Shown piece by piece: positions 12,894-26,253 of a stretch of DNA of 64,000 nucleotides. Origin of the DNA: Protula sp. h YS-2021 (lineage: Eukaryota > Annelida > Polychaeta > Sabellida > Serpulidae); the NCBI GenBank assembly GCA_949752745.1, contig OX457024.1, positions 107,533,692 to 107,597,691 on the forward strand. Reading direction: 5' to 3'. The notes beneath the pieces are model-generated. The model saw only the letters and a program-made list of their open reading frames with translations, ran no database searches and had not been told where the DNA came from. Both the position numbers and the translations under genes were made by a program. The first letter of the stretch is position 1. The number at the start of each line of letters is the position of its first letter.

Positions 12894-13107
12894 CACTTTG
12901 TCGATAGCCTTCCCGAGTTTTCCTGCTGATCTCTAAGAGAATGAGCGAGTACGACACGACGATGACGACCAGAGGCAGCACGTAGAGCATACACATGTTG
13001 AACAAATTGTAGACCACCTCGTGTGTGGGAGTCGGGTAAAAGTTGAACGTGACGCATTGTGTGAACCAGTCGTGAAGTGGGTGCCTCTCTTCGTGGAATA
13101 TCACAGA
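12894..13107 (-). CDS. GPCR exon 2: ECL2, TM5 and start of ICL3
   Basis: This 214 base exon encodes 71 residues plus one base. It opens with SVIFHEERHP (ECL2), then carries QCVTFNFYP with the Cys expected to bond the TM3 Cys, then TM5 (about residues 37 to 58, centred on MLYVLPLVVIVVSYSLI), then SRKTREG at the start of ICL3. The Pro in TM5 and the LILLEISRK exit are typical of GnRH/AKH/corazonin-type receptors. The acceptor is cctttcag; phase 0 matches both candidate first exons, each ending in a CAG codon. The donor is the strong G/GTAAGT. A decayed copy of the exon start lies about 100 bases upstream in the intron. Confidence 0.9.
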
Positions 13108-13250
13108 CTGAAAGGTTATAAGATTACAGTCAGAAGCACATGTGTGACGCCCTTATGTGAAGCAGGCGTGAAGTGGTTGCTTCTCCTCCTGGAACAGCAC
13201 AGACTGAAAAGTTATGCTATCACACTCAGCAACACATCTATGACGTCATT
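13108..13250 (-). pseudogene. decayed tandem copy of the start of GPCR exon 2
   Basis: A unit of about 100 bases covering the acceptor and first 20 or so codons of exon 2 is repeated once just upstream. The copy has the same order of landmarks: ttcagtctgtg followed by an exon-like stretch reading SVLFQEEKQPLHACFT, then an in-frame stop where exon 2 has Gln. Identity with the true exon is roughly 75 percent by eye. It keeps a possible acceptor AG, but splicing to it would end the protein in ECL2. Confidence 0.75.
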
Positions 13251-13259
13251 GTTTACGCT

Positions 13260-13690
13260 TAAGATCTTGTCAGGCATAGGCTTATACTGTATTAGATGTT
13301 TGAAATGAAATGTAAATGAGTGTATTAGAAATTTGTGTTTTATATGATTGTGTTAATGAATCGGTTACTATTTATCAACAATTTCATCATTTGTAGACTA
13401 GAATCTTTTGCGGATAAGAAAAAATATTTAGCTAAAATTTGATAACTGATAAGAGTACTTTTCCATCTCCTAAACTATTTAAAAATTAAATATTTCTTTT
13501 CAGACAAAATAAGTTTTAGTGTTCATGATTGTTAACAAGATTAGAGCAGTCTGAGAAAACACACATATCCGTTTATTTATCGACTTTATTGTACGTATTC
13601 TTAAGTAAGATATTCTTAAGCTCGTAGACGATTATAATAGTAGAAGGAATGAACAATACTATCTAATTCCAGAAACTTTTAGCGGTAATT
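13260..13690. other. intron 1 of the receptor model, non-coding
   Basis: AT-rich sequence with nothing recognised. Confidence 0.5.
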
Positions 13691-13719
13691 TTACATGTAT
13701 TGTGACCAGCTGCAACTCC

Positions 13720-14400
13720 CCTCCTACCGCTCCCGAGAGGGAAGGGCATTCGAGTACCAACCTCAATCCTGCCAACACCCCGTGGAAGTAAAGCATTTCA
13801 TGTACATACTTCCCCCAAGCCCTTGGAATGAGGATATTCACATACCAACTTTCCCCGCTTCCTGGGCACTCATGCACCAAACTCCATCCGCTCCCTGGAG
13901 GGACGGCACTTATGTACCGACCTTCCCCCGCTCCTAGAAGGACGGCATTTCTGTACCATTCTCCGGTCGCCCCCTGGGGGGGGGCACTCATATACCAACC
14001 TCCCACCGCCCCTGGAGGGACGGCATTTATGTACCAATCTCCGGTCGCCACCTGGGGGGCGCACTCATGTATCAATCCCCCCCTCCCGCCACTGGAGGGA
14101 CGGCATTCATGTGCCAATCTCCGGTCGCCCCCTGGGGGGGGGGCACTCATGTATCAACCACCCCCCGCCCCTGGAGGGACGGCATTCATGTATCAATCTC
14201 CGCCGCCTTCATGACCGATCGTAATCAAATGCCAACCTTTCCCTCTCGCACCTGAAAGGGGGAAACCCGTGTATTAGTCTCTTACCGATCCGAGAGGTAG
14301 GAGCGCTTTTGTACCAACCCCCGACCTTTGGACGGTAGCACCCGAGAGGGAACCATTCATGTACCAATATCCCCCTTTCACCTCTGCTTACCCATGTTTA
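13720..14400. repeat. GC-rich minisatellite with a 38 to 40 base half-unit
   Basis: Units of the form 'ccctggagggacggcattcatgtaccaatctccggtcgc' alternate with variants reading 'gggggggcactcatgtatcaacc...cgcccct', giving a higher-order period near 78 to 80 bases. It stands out from its AT-rich surroundings and contains runs of seven to ten G or C. It generates long open frames on both strands (up to 163 codons, minus), which I treat as artefacts. More decayed units continue to about 14400. Confidence 0.85.
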
Positions 14401-14429
14401 AAACGATCGTCAAGGGCAGAGCGCCAATT

Positions 14430-14560
14430 GTAAAATAATACCCACTTTGTAACCAAACGCGGAGTGCAATTAAGAGGAATCCCTCTTTTATACGACAAGC
14501 GGGGTACTAAATGAAAATTACCCCTTTATTAACGAAACCGACACGCCGGGGGGGGGGCAG
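14430..14560. repeat. decayed repeat units with 'ggggtac...aaaattacccc' core
   Basis: Two or more imperfect units of about 48 bases are built on 'gcggggtactaaatgaaaattacccctttattaacg'-like sequence. Related strings occur inverted near 51040 to 51075 and direct near 59700 to 59760, so this is a dispersed family within the window. Confidence 0.5.
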
Positions 14561-15540
14561 CATCTTGCCCCCTAAAATTATAACCATTTCTCCACCTTTT
14601 TTCTCGGGGAGCACTTGATATTATATGTGTTACCTTGCGTAGAACAACACATGATACCAAGTGCCCAATCCCTCCCTCCCGTTAACTGCACCCATCAAAA
14701 ACAAGAAAATAAATAAAATAAAGGTGTTTTGTTTGTAATGAGAAAGAAGGGTGGTTGGTTAAATCACTGGAAGAGTGCGTTGTACAGATCGCTTTATAGG
14801 AGATCATTTTATGCCATTAACCTTTAGCCAAACATCCAAACGACTGTTAACCCCATTTGTGAGGTATTTATAATGTGACTGTGAATGACTGAGGAGGTTT
14901 TCTGAGGGTATGCGTCAGTTTAGCGTTTATCTGCTAGCTTCATGATCTGTTGATGTCATTTCGGAGTCTTTCCTTTTCCTATCTCACCCATCATACTGTT
15001 CGTTAATAATTAATTGCACAAGAAAAAATTTGACTCCACTCAGTAGACAATGGGTCGATGTACGACGTAGTAACGTCGTCATTACAACGTCAAGACGCCC
15101 TGGACAAAAAAGGCACAAAATTGTTACTCATCTTGGGTTATTGAAAGAAGCCAAGTCATTCACTTAAAATACCTTTCTGAGCTAGAATTTTGGTTTTGGA
15201 GTTGGAAATTTAGCCATTTTCCATCTACTGTTCCTCCCCTTCTTGTCTGCTAATGTATTTACAAGTAAATGTTTAAACCTATAAAAAGATTTTTATAAAT
15301 TTTTTATATAATTATAAACATATCTACACTATGCTTGTACCAAAACATGTTGTTGTCAAGGAATGTAATTTTATTACTCTTTTGTTTAGTTTCATAGTGG
15401 TTCTTTTTGGAATTTTGTCGACTGCTCAAAATGTTTTCACAGAAGTTTATTATTACTAAGTCCAAAGCAATATTAAACATAATTCTAGAAATTGGATTCT
15501 GCAATGGGATTAAAAACAGAAACGAGTAATCTAACTCACT
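14560..15540. other. non-coding, nothing recognised
   Basis: AT-rich sequence inside the presumed receptor intron 1. No gene or clear repeat. Confidence 0.5.
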
Positions 15541-15547
15541 AATTGTT

Positions 15548-15650
15548 TGTTAACAACAGGATGATATTTTATTAGCAACAGGATGACATTTAGGAAATAA
15601 CAAGACGACATTTGGTAAACAACAGGATAACATCTGACAAACAACAGAAT
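15548..15650. repeat. 26 base minisatellite, four units
   Basis: The core aacaacaggatgacattt..ta recurs about every 26 bases with a few substitutions. Confidence 0.75.
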
Positions 15651-15654
15651 TTTC

Positions 15655-16640
15655 TCTCTCAAAGAAATCAAAGACTAAACATGGATAGTGAACTATGTAA
15701 ATATATTTTAATTGTTTTCATGTTTAGGGTGATGTCATCGCTGTAAAATGAACAACATTACGCTGGTTTTTTTCCACTAACCGATGACAAAAGCTATAGG
15801 CACTCACATTTCCGGAATCATTTCAATGGTTAGTATACGCCGTGAAAATAAAAGAGTGATGTTTATTTATAAATTATACCAACATGAGAATTGTATGCTT
15901 AAGATGTCTTGTATTAAATGAAATTTTTTTTTAAATAGTAATGCAGGATTTGAAAACAAAATCAATCTGATTTATGAACTGATTAATATAATTGAAACTT
16001 CGAACAAGTTCAATAACCTCTTTCTCAATTGTTCTTTTCGTGATTTGTAACTGTTTTATAAGGTATGTTTCTGAAGTTTTTCAATATACTTATTCATTGC
16101 ATGTCTGCTGTTATTAATAGTACAGTGAAGGAGCAATATCATATAACAGCAATGTGCTATCTTCAACATAAGAAAGTGCAGTTTTGGAAACCTAGTTTTT
16201 TTCAATCCTCAACTACCAAGAGCTATGAATCACAATAACACAGGCTGCGAGAAGCCTATTAGAACCAAGCGCATTTAGAAAATGAAGTAGCTATGGTGAC
16301 ATAGCAATTTGAGCAATTTGTAAATGTTCATTTCCTTTAAAATCTGCTACGTAGTGCATGCACGTAGTACTTAATTTAGACAGTTACTAAGGTACAATGA
16401 CACACGTGTTGTTCCTTGGAATGGAATGTGTTCTCTTTCTTTTTCTTGAGAAATAAACCAATAAGCACAACAACAACAACCTTTAGTGGTTTGCTTCTAG
16501 CGATGTCCGGATAACTCAATGGGCGTGATATGTGACCTAACCCACTGTATTTGCTAAGCTGAGTCGTTTTATCTTTGATGCCAAGAAAATTAAACCCAAC
16601 TTGATATTCAGTCCAATTGCAAGGTCACGAGTTGGTTCCA
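15655..16640. other. non-coding, nothing recognised
   Basis: AT-rich sequence without supported genes. Confidence 0.5.
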
Positions 16641-16646
16641 AAGGGA

Positions 16647-16890
16647 GGCGAGAGAAAGTGCAAAGTGGAGTGACAAGAGAAAGTGAAAGTGGCGAGTGAG
16701 ACTGAAAGTTGAGTGGTGAGTGAGAGTGAAAGTGGAGCTATGAATGAAAGTGAAAGTTGAGTGGCGAATGAAAATTGAGTGATGAGTGAAAGCTAAGTGA
16801 TACGTGAAAGTTGGGAGATGAGTGAAAGTTGAGTGGTGAGTGAAAATGAAGTGATAAGTGAAAATTCCTTGGTAAGTGAGAGTGAACCTG
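16647..16890. repeat. purine-rich minisatellite of about 18 to 20 bases
   Basis: The unit gagtgaaagttgagtggt is repeated about a dozen times with variation. It lies just before a long (TA)n tract, giving a compound unstable region. Confidence 0.85.
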
Positions 16891-16929
16891 CAAAACTATT
16901 TTTGCGTTATTGCAAATTGATAAGAAGTA

Positions 16930-18740
<1,811 letters not shown>

Positions 18741-18747
18741 AGGCGTT

Positions 18748-18840
18748 TTGTTTATGTGTTGTGTTTATGTGTTTATGTGTTGTGTTTATGTGTTTATGTG
18801 TTTATGTGTTGTGTTTATGTGTTGTGCTTAATGTTGTGAT
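18748..18840. repeat. TGTTTATG minisatellite
   Basis: The motif tgtgtttatgtgtttatg recurs about eight times in slightly different phases. Confidence 0.85.
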
Positions 18841-18844
18841 CTTG

Positions 18845-20870
18845 AAAATAAAATAGTTCCATTTTATCCCGTACCGTTTGTGTTTATTTGTTTGTTTGTT
18901 TTTTTTTTGCAGTCGGTTCAATAAAAGAAAATTAATTCGGTCATGACATTTGTGTCTTTCCTAATTTAACATAGAAAATTTAGAGGTAACATTTGGCAGT
19001 GACATCAAAAACAAGAAATGAATCAGTTGATGTCAGGAGCAACCATTTCTTTGATAAAGTAATTTTGAAAGAAAAAAGGCAATTTCTAATAATATGAATT
19101 CTTACAGAACTAACCATGCTGGCATATTCAACTTGCATAATTTGCCGTGTGTGAGATGGCATATTCTCTTGACGTAATTCCTAGCAACTGAGTTGGCATA
19201 TTCTCTTGGCATAGTATGCAGAGTGAGATGGTATATTCTTCTGGCCTCGTGAATCTCAAATATTAACATAAATTTGTTATGCCATTTTTGTGCATATATG
19301 CTGAAGCGGCTTAACTCTAAAAGGTTGTCTTACTCTCGGTGGTGGCACTTTGGGGGATATATAGTGCTATGCATGCCCAGAAAGAATGTAATCAAAAGCA
19401 GAGTGCCGATTTCTTTTTTTAAGGCGTCGTCTTTTTTCTTTATTCATGTTTCTCAAAAGTTTGCGTACTATGTCCTGTGTTATGCCTCTGCGTCCAGCCA
19501 AAAGGTTCCTCCTAAGTGTGTGTTTAGACCTGTTAAGTGATTACAGAGATGTTTTAATTATATTTGGCATGTTTAAGGAGAAGCGTTCACGCGTATTTAG
19601 TATTTAAGTAAAAATGGTTTGTTTTGTAAGCTTAGCACTCAAGCTTAGTTGTCGTTTATAAAAATCATGGCTTCGCTTGGTAATTAATTTATGCGGCTTC
19701 TCTCCAAAGATCCATGCTGAAATCGCATTGAATTTATGAATAGCAATCTTTATTTGATGTTAATATAGTTAATAACATTCTACACAGCTAGGAGTGTATA
19801 GTGGTTACGGTTGTCCTACATCGTTATTTTGCATTGTCTTTATCTTACACTGAGAAACAACTCGAAGAAAAACATATACAAGTGAGCTTTAACAAACAGT
19901 AGACAATACTTTTCTGTCTACTTTCTTAATGGCGTATTCTCTTTGCTGATGCTACACAATGCCTGTCTACTTTACATTTGACACTCCCACGTCTTGTCTC
20001 ACCCTGTTTTAGTTGAATTCCCATGTCTTACTGTTATTACGTGCATGGCTCCTTATTAACACTCCAGGTATCAAATTTTAGAAATAGCAGGGATGGAGTG
20101 GCCTTCTGTAATATCAAACCTAGATTTCTTTTTTCTTATATATGTTTTTACACAGAAACTTTTTGTTGAAATCCCCAGAACAGATGATGGAAATAACCAA
20201 GGCCAAAATATCATATCCTCACATCCTATGCCCTAAGCTGAAAATTATAGGAAGCAAGAGGTTTGTAGATTTTGTCTCTACTTCTTATTTATTACATCTT
20301 AAAATTTATGTTGTTATTGTCTAATTAGCACACATAGACTTATTTTGAATCAGCTTTTGAGTCAGTGTTATTGACTTGGAAGAAAATGCAGACTTTTCTA
20401 TTATATTTCGGAACTGGTAAATGATAAGTTTATACTAAGTTTATACTGACTCGGAATAAGTCAAAATAATCTGCTACATTACTTACTTGGCGTTCGGATT
20501 CGATTCGAATCTATGCAACATTCATGACTTAATGCATAATTGTCAACATTTGAAATTTATTGACTTATAAATCGACCAATCATATAACAGCATTTACAAA
20601 AGTCATTTAACACTACTTTCTGTTCTTGTTCTAACGCAGAATTTATAGTGCATGGTGATCGTCTCTCCGAACGAAATTAATTATGCAATCCATATACAAA
20701 TATAAGCAATCTATCAAAAGAGTGTGATGTTTTTCACCTTTAAGTTATGGTATAACGATTTTTAAGGGATGACCAAAAGACACAGTGCGCGTTAATTTTG
20801 AATACCTCGATAGGTAATCTAACGCAGTGCATTTGCTTAGCCAAAACACTTGGATCGAACTTCAGTTCAA
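18845..20870. other. presumed intron, non-coding
   Basis: No supported gene. A short imperfect repetition of 'gagatggcatattctcttg' occurs at about 19150 to 19245 in three units. Confidence 0.5.
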
Positions 20871-20945
20871 TACTTAAGACCCTGGACCCTGGACCTTAGT
20901 ATTACCGGATCAACATTCTAACCAATTTACCTAACCGTCACCCCT
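20865..20945 (-). repeat. tRNA-related, SINE-like fragment
   Basis: On the minus strand an A-box-like string (TAGGTAAATTGGTTAGA) is followed by a B-box-like string (GTTCGATCC). They are further apart than in a normal tRNA because a 'ccagggt' block is duplicated between them. A degenerate tRNA-derived SINE head fits best. Confidence 0.4.
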
Positions 20946-20949
20946 TTAT

Positions 20950-21350
20950 GTTATAGTTTTTCCGGATAATTCATGTTCGATTTGCGAACGCTTGAAAACC
21001 TTGTCGATGACCTGACAGTTCACAGGTCACCTACAAGAGCTTGTGTCCAACCCAAAGTTAATTCTTAAACTACATGGTCTACATCTTTTATACCAATCTA
21101 AACAATATAATATCCTAGATCACAATATAAACCAAGAATGATTCCTGCTAAATAATTACGTTTTAGGGAGGTATGCCGTTTTTACAAAATTTTCACATTT
21201 TTGCAAAATTAGTAATAATAGTATGTGACAGAGACAGGTAAAACAGGGTTATAGCAGATGTAAGAGAAGCTTCAGTCAATAAAACAGAAACATCTAGAAC
21301 TGAACAAACATATACACTGACATTCAGAACTTGTGTTTCACCATTCAGAA
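20950..21350. other. non-coding, nothing recognised
   Basis: AT-rich presumed intron. Confidence 0.5.
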
Positions 21351-21357
21351 CTTAGCA

Positions 21358-21805
<448 letters not shown>

Positions 21806-21809
21806 TGTC

Positions 21810-23190
21810 CTTTTATGGCAGAGAGATCGCACACAGGTAGCACATAAATAAGTTAGAATATTTGTAAATTATAATGAAGAGATTGTAAGTACAATTAGGT
21901 ATAAGTTGCCTTAAGTTGGATTCAGTGAAGTTCCAGAAGAACAGCATACTACTGAATTAAGCAATCAATTGAAAAACAGTAATGTTCACTTTGATTTTTG
22001 GAGCATTATTTCTTCGTAATGTTGATGTTTTTAATATGCATTAGAGATATAAAGTAATTTGTACTAAATGGCATTGCAAGAAGAGTAATTTCGAAAATTG
22101 GTCAACTGAGCATTACTTTTCCTTGATTCATGATTCAAAGTCAGGGATATACTAAACACTTGTTACTAATTGTCATAACCATTTGCTCTTGGTGATTCTC
22201 CTAGATTCATGATACAAAGTCACGGACCAATAAACATTTGTTACTGACTTTCATGACCATTTTCTGTTGGAGATTAGTGGCTTTTACAGACTTGTCATGA
22301 TTTTTGTGTAAGCATTTGCACAGTGCACACTATTTGTTGTTTCAAAAGCTTTCTTATGCTAACGCAATACAAAGGCTGTTTTGTTGCTGTAACTGACTAA
22401 TTACCTTTGAAGCAGCTGTATCTCAGGTTGAAAAGGCAGCAGAATATTGCCACAGTAAATATCAGAAACATGAGCTGACTGCAATCAACCAACAGATTAG
22501 TCATCTGATTACAGTCGATAATCAGATATTAGAACGACATCACATATAGATCATACACCTACGTGTTGTTGTAGTTTAAAAAACGCAAAAGTTTGAGCGT
22601 CACAACACTTAATATCGACGATGCTGTTTTCGGTCATTTGATACTACAGAAGCCGGATAAACAGCAGATTCAAGTTAGTTAAAATAAAAAAAATAGTTCT
22701 CACTTGACTGAGAAGCAATAACTATATCAATAAACGAATTTACAGAAGTAGAATTTTGGTTTTAAAGTCAGCAGAACAAATACAGTTGTGGATAGAGGGG
22801 TTGGTCAAGAGGGTCAACTAAAAATCTAATGACCTGAAGTAGCGAGTTTACAGGTCAATCTTCTATTTTTTTTCGAATTGGAGGAAGGGGGCTTGCAACC
22901 GCGGACGCACTAATGTAAAATCAGACGCTGATTTTAAGCAGTTTGAATCTTATATTTAGTTGCATTTGGCTTCCTACTATATTATTGCCATGTCTCCTTC
23001 TCATTAATGCTATAGGTGTATCTTAACACTGCCAAATTGCCAGAAGCATCCACAAAGTACGTGCACTCTGAGGGAACGACAATGGCCGTTGTCATGGATC
23101 CCTTATTTTAGGAGTCCACTCTTTATGAGTATGAAGGGTATCTGTATATTTCTGTCCAAAGAATAAAATTTGTGGACATTTACTGATATT
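21810..23190. other. presumed intron, non-coding
   Basis: No supported gene. Near 22120 to 22270 a piece of about 75 bases around 'gattcatgat.caaagtca.gga' appears twice. Confidence 0.5.
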
Positions 23191-23196
23191 ATGGAT

Positions 23197-24016
23197 GTTT
23201 TTGTAACTATTTGGTCTAGGACAATACCCCCCAGATGATGCCCCTCCGATAATACCCCCCAGACCATACCCCCTAGGACCATATCTCCCGTGCCAATACC
23301 CCCCCCCCTCCCATCATTTTTTTGCAATTTTTATTTTAAAGATTTTCATTAACAAACAACAAACTAATACAGTTCTGTGATCTGCAGTTAAAAGCTAAGA
23401 GCCACAGACTAAAAGAGGAGGAGCAAAACTTCTGCTTGATGGCTACGTTTATGTGAAGCAGAAAAACCTGCCGGCGGTGTGGTGTTGTACGAGTGCGAAA
23501 GAAAACGATTGAATGGTGCTGCTCAGGGCCAGTGCAAAGCCAAAGTCAGGGTCCGTGGTGACGAGTTAGTCGGACGATTCCTCCTTTTCGATAGTGGTTG
23601 GTCCCGCCAAAGCTCACAAACTAGTGTACGAATTAGGAACATCGTTGGCGATTTTACAAACCGCAACATACTGGACTGCCTTCGTGGAAAAGCGCAAAAT
23701 ATTCAGGTTTGAAAGATGAGGACTATGAACTTGCAGTGTTGACTGTGAATGAGACGCAGACTCCATATATCGATTTAAAGATTAATCATAATGTTGAAGA
23801 GAAATAAAACATGCGCTGTAAATAAAACATGTCGCTGTACTTTTTCTTTTCATTTTGTTGTAACGTTGAAAATTGGAAATATTCTGGCTGGGGGGGGGGG
23901 TATTGGCACGAGGACTATGGTCCTGGGTGGGGGGTATGATCTGGGGGTATTGTCGGGGGTATCATCCGGGGGGATATTGCCTGGGGTATGGTCCGGAATC
24001 CAATTATTTTAATGGC
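23197..24016 (+). mobile_element. candidate non-autonomous element: G-rich inverted repeats around a FLYWCH fossil
   Basis: The C-rich tract at about 23216 to 23312 and the G-rich tract at about 23889 to 23995 are inverted copies of each other. Both contain, in order, ten-base homopolymer G, tattggcacg, tatggtcct, and several ggggtat..tc units. The outer ends (taactatttgg... and, inverted, aaataattgg...) are also alike. The 570 bases between hold the FLYWCH-like fossil. FLYWCH fingers commonly accompany MULE-type transposases, so a MULE-related or foldback element is likely. I see no transposase and could not define a target-site duplication. Confidence 0.5.
23426..23712 (+). pseudogene. FLYWCH-type zinc-finger fragment, frameshifted
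   Basis: One frame reads KLLLDGYVYVKQKNL and then, after a frameshift near 23470, another reads GGVVLYECERKR...GQCKAKVRVRGDELVGRF. This matches the FLYWCH pattern: L-DGY-Y, a W/Y-x-C, a second C in GQC-KA-KV, then a turn (GDELV). The final His pair is not clear. FLYWCH domains bind DNA and occur in Drosophila mod(mdg4) and in MULE-like transposons. The single finger, frameshift and position between inverted repeats point to a mobile-element relic rather than a host gene. Confidence 0.6.
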
Positions 24017-24234
24017 GACAGGGAAAGTAAAACAGCAATTTCAGAAACATTACCACCAACAAGAAAATAAAAATCAGCTTTTCTGCCTTTGCTGTGAGAC
24101 TAATCCATGTATAGTGTGACATAACAGATGTGCGGTGATAATAAATATAATTTTAACGAATTTAGACATGAATCAAAATGAAACGTGTTAATGTAGAATC
24201 TTAAGTTACAAGGCTGTGTAGGAGCAATACAAAA

Positions 24235-24472
24235 CACCCTTCACTATTTCATATACAAGTAATTAACCTATATCTAATTCTTCACTATTTCATATACAAG
24301 TAATTAACCTATATCTAATTCTTCACTATTTCATATACAAGTAATTAACCTATATCTAATTCTTCACTATTTCATGAATTAATCATCAACCTATATCTAA
24401 CTCTTTAGGATTTCATATATAAGTGATCAACCTAATCTAACTCTTCAGGATTTCATATATAAGTCACCATTG
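24235..24472. repeat. 41 base minisatellite, about six units
   Basis: The unit begins ttcactatttcatatacaag and ends taattaacctatatctaattc. The first three units are nearly identical; the last three diverge and lose a few bases, suggesting expansion from the left side. Confidence 0.93.
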
Positions 24473-24479
24473 TGTATTT

Positions 24480-25275
24480 AGGTCGAACAGTAGCTGCTGC
24501 AAACCAATTCTAAAAATTAAAGTATTGGTCATTACGTTGATGAAGCCCAATCGCATTTCGTTGTTCATTGAGTTACCCTATTGATTCATCAAAGGACGTA
24601 ACTGTGAGGAAAAGGACTTGGCTTAATTGAGTTTGCTTAATCAGTTACGTTGTCACGATGGGTGTGATTAATTGCCCGTGTATTTTACAAATATTCATTG
24701 ATTTGATCATAAGTTTGGGGTGCTACAAAGGCATAATTTAGAAAGTCGGAAGGAGAGGCATCATTGCTACAAATGACAATGTTCACGCGGAGACATAGTT
24801 AGCTCTTGTCTTGGTGTTAACTGAAACAGCCGTAACCCAGATTAAAGAGCGATAACATAACACATACTTTGTTTCGGTTCTCTTTATGCTCCATAAATAT
24901 TAACAAAAATGTGAGGTTATGATTAGCTTTTCCTCCTAATAAATAATTATGGTTAAAGCTTTACTTAGCTTGTTGGCACGATATTAACGTAAAACGATCC
25001 GTTTGTTTAAACTAGATTTTGCTTCTCATATTCAGTATACAAAAAACGTAGTGCCGATATTCCTTCCTGTTTATGCTCGTTATGCATTAGAAGAAAAGTC
25101 GGTTGTATATGATGAACATTGATTCGTCTTTTAGTTCATCAAGCAGTTACTTAAACACATTTTGCAAAGAAAATGAGACAGTGGACAAAATAAAGAAACC
25201 AAGTATTTAAGTTGGCAAGCTTAAAATTGTCATAGCAATTTCGAAGCATTTGACAAACCCTTTTTCTATTTATTC
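24480..25275. other. presumed intron, non-coding
   Basis: Nothing recognised. Confidence 0.5.
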
Positions 25276-25278
25276 GAG

Positions 25279-25470
25279 AAAGAACACTGCCAAGACTCAA
25301 TAAACAAGAACAATATACAGGCTCAATAAGCAATAACAACGTGAAGACTCGATAAAGAAGACCTATGTGAAGACTAGATGAACAACGACAATGTGAGTAC
25401 TCAGTGAGTAAGAACAATGTCAAAACTGAATAAGTAAGAACAATGTAAAAACTTAATAAAAAGCAATGAA
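25279..25470. repeat. minisatellite of about 27 bases, seven decayed units
   Basis: The core aagaacaatgtgaagactcaataa recurs with many substitutions. It lies about 240 bases into the intron that follows receptor exon 1a. Confidence 0.75.
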
Positions 25471-25707
25471 TCTTTTGCCTTTTCCATGAAGTTGGCAGCG
25501 GTAAAGATGAGCATGCTAATTAAATGTACTATAAATAATTGGTGCCATGACAGCTTTTGCTTATGCTACACGCTCGGAATAGTTCGCCAAGCAGAGATTA
25601 CGTTAAGAAGAACCACCTGAGGACTAATTACTCCACTCATACTGACTATTGATGGCAGCTTCTTTTATTGAATAAGATTTTAATTGATTATTGTAATGAT
25701 GCTTTAC

Positions 25708-26253
25708 CTGTGGAGCGCTTGCTATGGCGCTCAGTATCCAAGCAATGACGAGCATTAGTCTCCCCCTCCTACTAGCGTCCTGTATTCGCAGCGGCTGAGT
25801 GATGGCTAAATAACGATCCAGGCTTATTACTATCAGTATGAATGACGATAAGTAGAATCCAAACGTACGACAAAACATAAGAAGGCGGCAGGCTACGTCA
25901 CCAGCCTTCCATGCCACCGTCACGTGCCAGCCTATCTCCATTGGCAACATGACGAATGTGACAATGAGATCCGCACAACATAAATGCAATATAAATAGAT
26001 TTACACGAGAGTTCCGACGACGATGCCGAAACAATGTTACAAACACCATCAGATTGCCTATAGCCGATACCGTAAACAATGTCAGATATATAGTAATTGA
26101 TAATAAACTGTCACCATTAAAGGTTAAATAGGACGGAATGAGAGAGCTAGAGTTTGTAGCATTAGGGTGAATGTCATTGCTAGAACTGATTGAAACATCA
26201 GTCGCATTATCAAATATAGATCCGTTGCTATTCATAAATACGACGTTTGCCAT
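25708..26253 (-). CDS. GPCR first coding exon 1a: N-terminus to TM4
   Basis: This encodes 182 residues of a class A peptide receptor. A 42-residue extracellular N-terminus has four N-glycosylation sequons (NGS 10, NAT 16, NAT 31, NSS 34). TM1 (about 51 to 73) contains GN. TM2 contains LHLCCADLIVTFVMLP and is followed by EIGWHVTV.W.AGD.ACR with the conserved TM3 Cys. TM3 ends in DRY (146 to 148), and TM4 ends IASAPQ. The IGWHVTVAWKAGD and RTFGFYLSSF motifs place it in the GnRH/AKH/corazonin receptor group, which couples neuropeptide binding to G proteins. It ends CAG before GTAAAG, phase 0, and fits exon 2 about 12.6 kb downstream. No damage is seen. The first Met is assumed; there is no in-frame upstream evidence. 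Confidence 0.92.

Noticed and set aside
13659..14150. Open frame of 163 codons on the minus strand, rich in Gly, Pro, Arg and Cys
   Set aside because: It lies wholly within a GC-rich minisatellite. All frames on both strands stay open because of composition and unit length.
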